Positions 22,690-22,951 of a DNA stretch of 22,951 bases are shown here, piece after piece. Every line of letters starts with the position of its first letter. Positions within the stretch are counted from its first letter, which is position 1. Under the pieces are notes generated by a model, which was not told where the DNA came from, ran no database searches, and worked only from the letters and a program-made list of their open reading frames with translations. The translations under genes were made by a program, and so were the position numbers. Source of the DNA: UMGS1889 sp964540575 (GTDB lineage Bacteria > Bacillota > Clostridia > Oscillospirales > Ruminococcaceae); assembly GCA_964540575.1 (NCBI GenBank), contig CAZINI010000050.1:1-22951 (forward strand), written 5' to 3'.

Positions 22690-22728
22690 AGGACACTGAG
22701 TCGCTTTTGGCTCGGTGTCCTTTTTGTT
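22690..22728 (+). terminator. Terminator of the GGDEF-EAL gene
   Basis: The stem AGGACAC-T-GAG (22690-22700) pairs with CTC-G-GTGTCCT (22711-22721), followed by TTTTTGTTT. Confidence 0.9.
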
Positions 22729-22898
22729 TAACTGATTTGCTTAGTAGCCTTTGTCGGGGACGGGTTTCACGTACCGCCACTGTTGTTTGAAGTCCTATTG
22801 TAAAATTGATATGACCGACAGTTTTCTTTATTCTGCTGTTTTGTTGTTAAATAGCGGTAACCATAGGTTTTTCCGCCGCTTGACAGCGTCGGCGGGGG

Positions 22899-22937
22899 CA
22901 AAAAATATCTCGGGGGTTAACCCCGAGATATTTTTTG
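22899..22937. terminator. Strong bidirectional terminator hairpin at the right edge
   Basis: Perfect 17-bp arms (CAAAAAATATCTCGGGG at 22899-22915 with its complement at 22921-22937) with a GTTAA centre. Each arm ends in six A or T, so it can terminate both strands. No gene ends just before it in the window, so it most likely closes a convergent gene to the right. Confidence 0.75.
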
Positions 22938-22951
22938 CGGCACCGCACACC

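Noticed and set aside
22738..22800. On the minus strand a short frame ending QWRYVKPVPDKGY before a TAA looks like the tail of a real protein.
   Set aside because: An in-frame TAG lies only a few codons upstream and no start or ribosome binding site is seen. At most it is a remnant of a degraded gene, and the evidence is too short to call a pseudogene.

Overview
The window looks like a chromosomal segment of a low-to-mid G+C Firmicute, most likely a Ruminococcus-type member of the Oscillospiraceae. This is inferred from four things: near-consensus sigma-A promoters with 17-bp spacers and AAGGAGG-type ribosome binding sites, the short ProRS paired with a free-standing editing protein, the SleC-like protein modules, and the mannoside phosphorylase-like N-terminus at the left edge. 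There is no insertion sequence, integrase, phage gene, rRNA or CRISPR array. It is a mosaic of housekeeping and envelope-related transcription units.

Layout. The left edge (1-160, minus) holds the N-terminus of a probable GH130 phosphorylase, divergent from a LacI-family regulator (651-1658). Next is a two-gene regulatory unit: a BlaI/MecI-type repressor (1822-2181), translationally coupled to a membrane protein that joins a BlaR1-type M56 protease to an extracellular M23 endopeptidase (2178-4049). Two perfect or near-perfect 16-bp palindromes overlap and follow its promoter. Three tandem palindromic elements of about 99 bp follow (4078-4388); the outer two are nearly identical. A minus-strand operon then encodes a small membrane protein, ProRS and a ProX-type trans-editing deacylase (4441-6633). 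A U32-like cysteine-rich protein (minus) is divergent from polyphosphate kinase ppk1.

From 10022 to 11977 a minus-strand operon encodes three proteins that resemble non-catalytic pieces of the spore cortex-lytic enzyme SleC. An HPr paralogue with Arg at position 46, a secreted cell-wall-binding-repeat protein and tRNA-Leu(GAG) follow. A small gene with an inverted repeat over its promoter comes next. It is followed by a GT4-GT2-ABC ATPase operon for surface glycan assembly or export, which has no permease in the window. The right part has an Asn/Gln-rich 52-residue ORF, malQ with a charged C-terminal tail, a YczE/YitT-like membrane protein, and a PAS-PAS-PAS-GGDEF-EAL protein with a degenerate GGDEF and an intact EAL site.

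How the genes work together. Much of the window concerns the cell envelope: M56-M23 sensing, peptidoglycan-binding modules, a secreted wall-binding protein and glycan assembly. The rest is carbohydrate and energy storage (GH130-like, MalQ, HPr, PPK1), translation fidelity (ProRS/ProX, tRNA-Leu) and c-di-GMP turnover. The best candidates for something little described are the BlaI/M56-M23 module, the triple palindrome array and the catalysis-free SleC-like operon.
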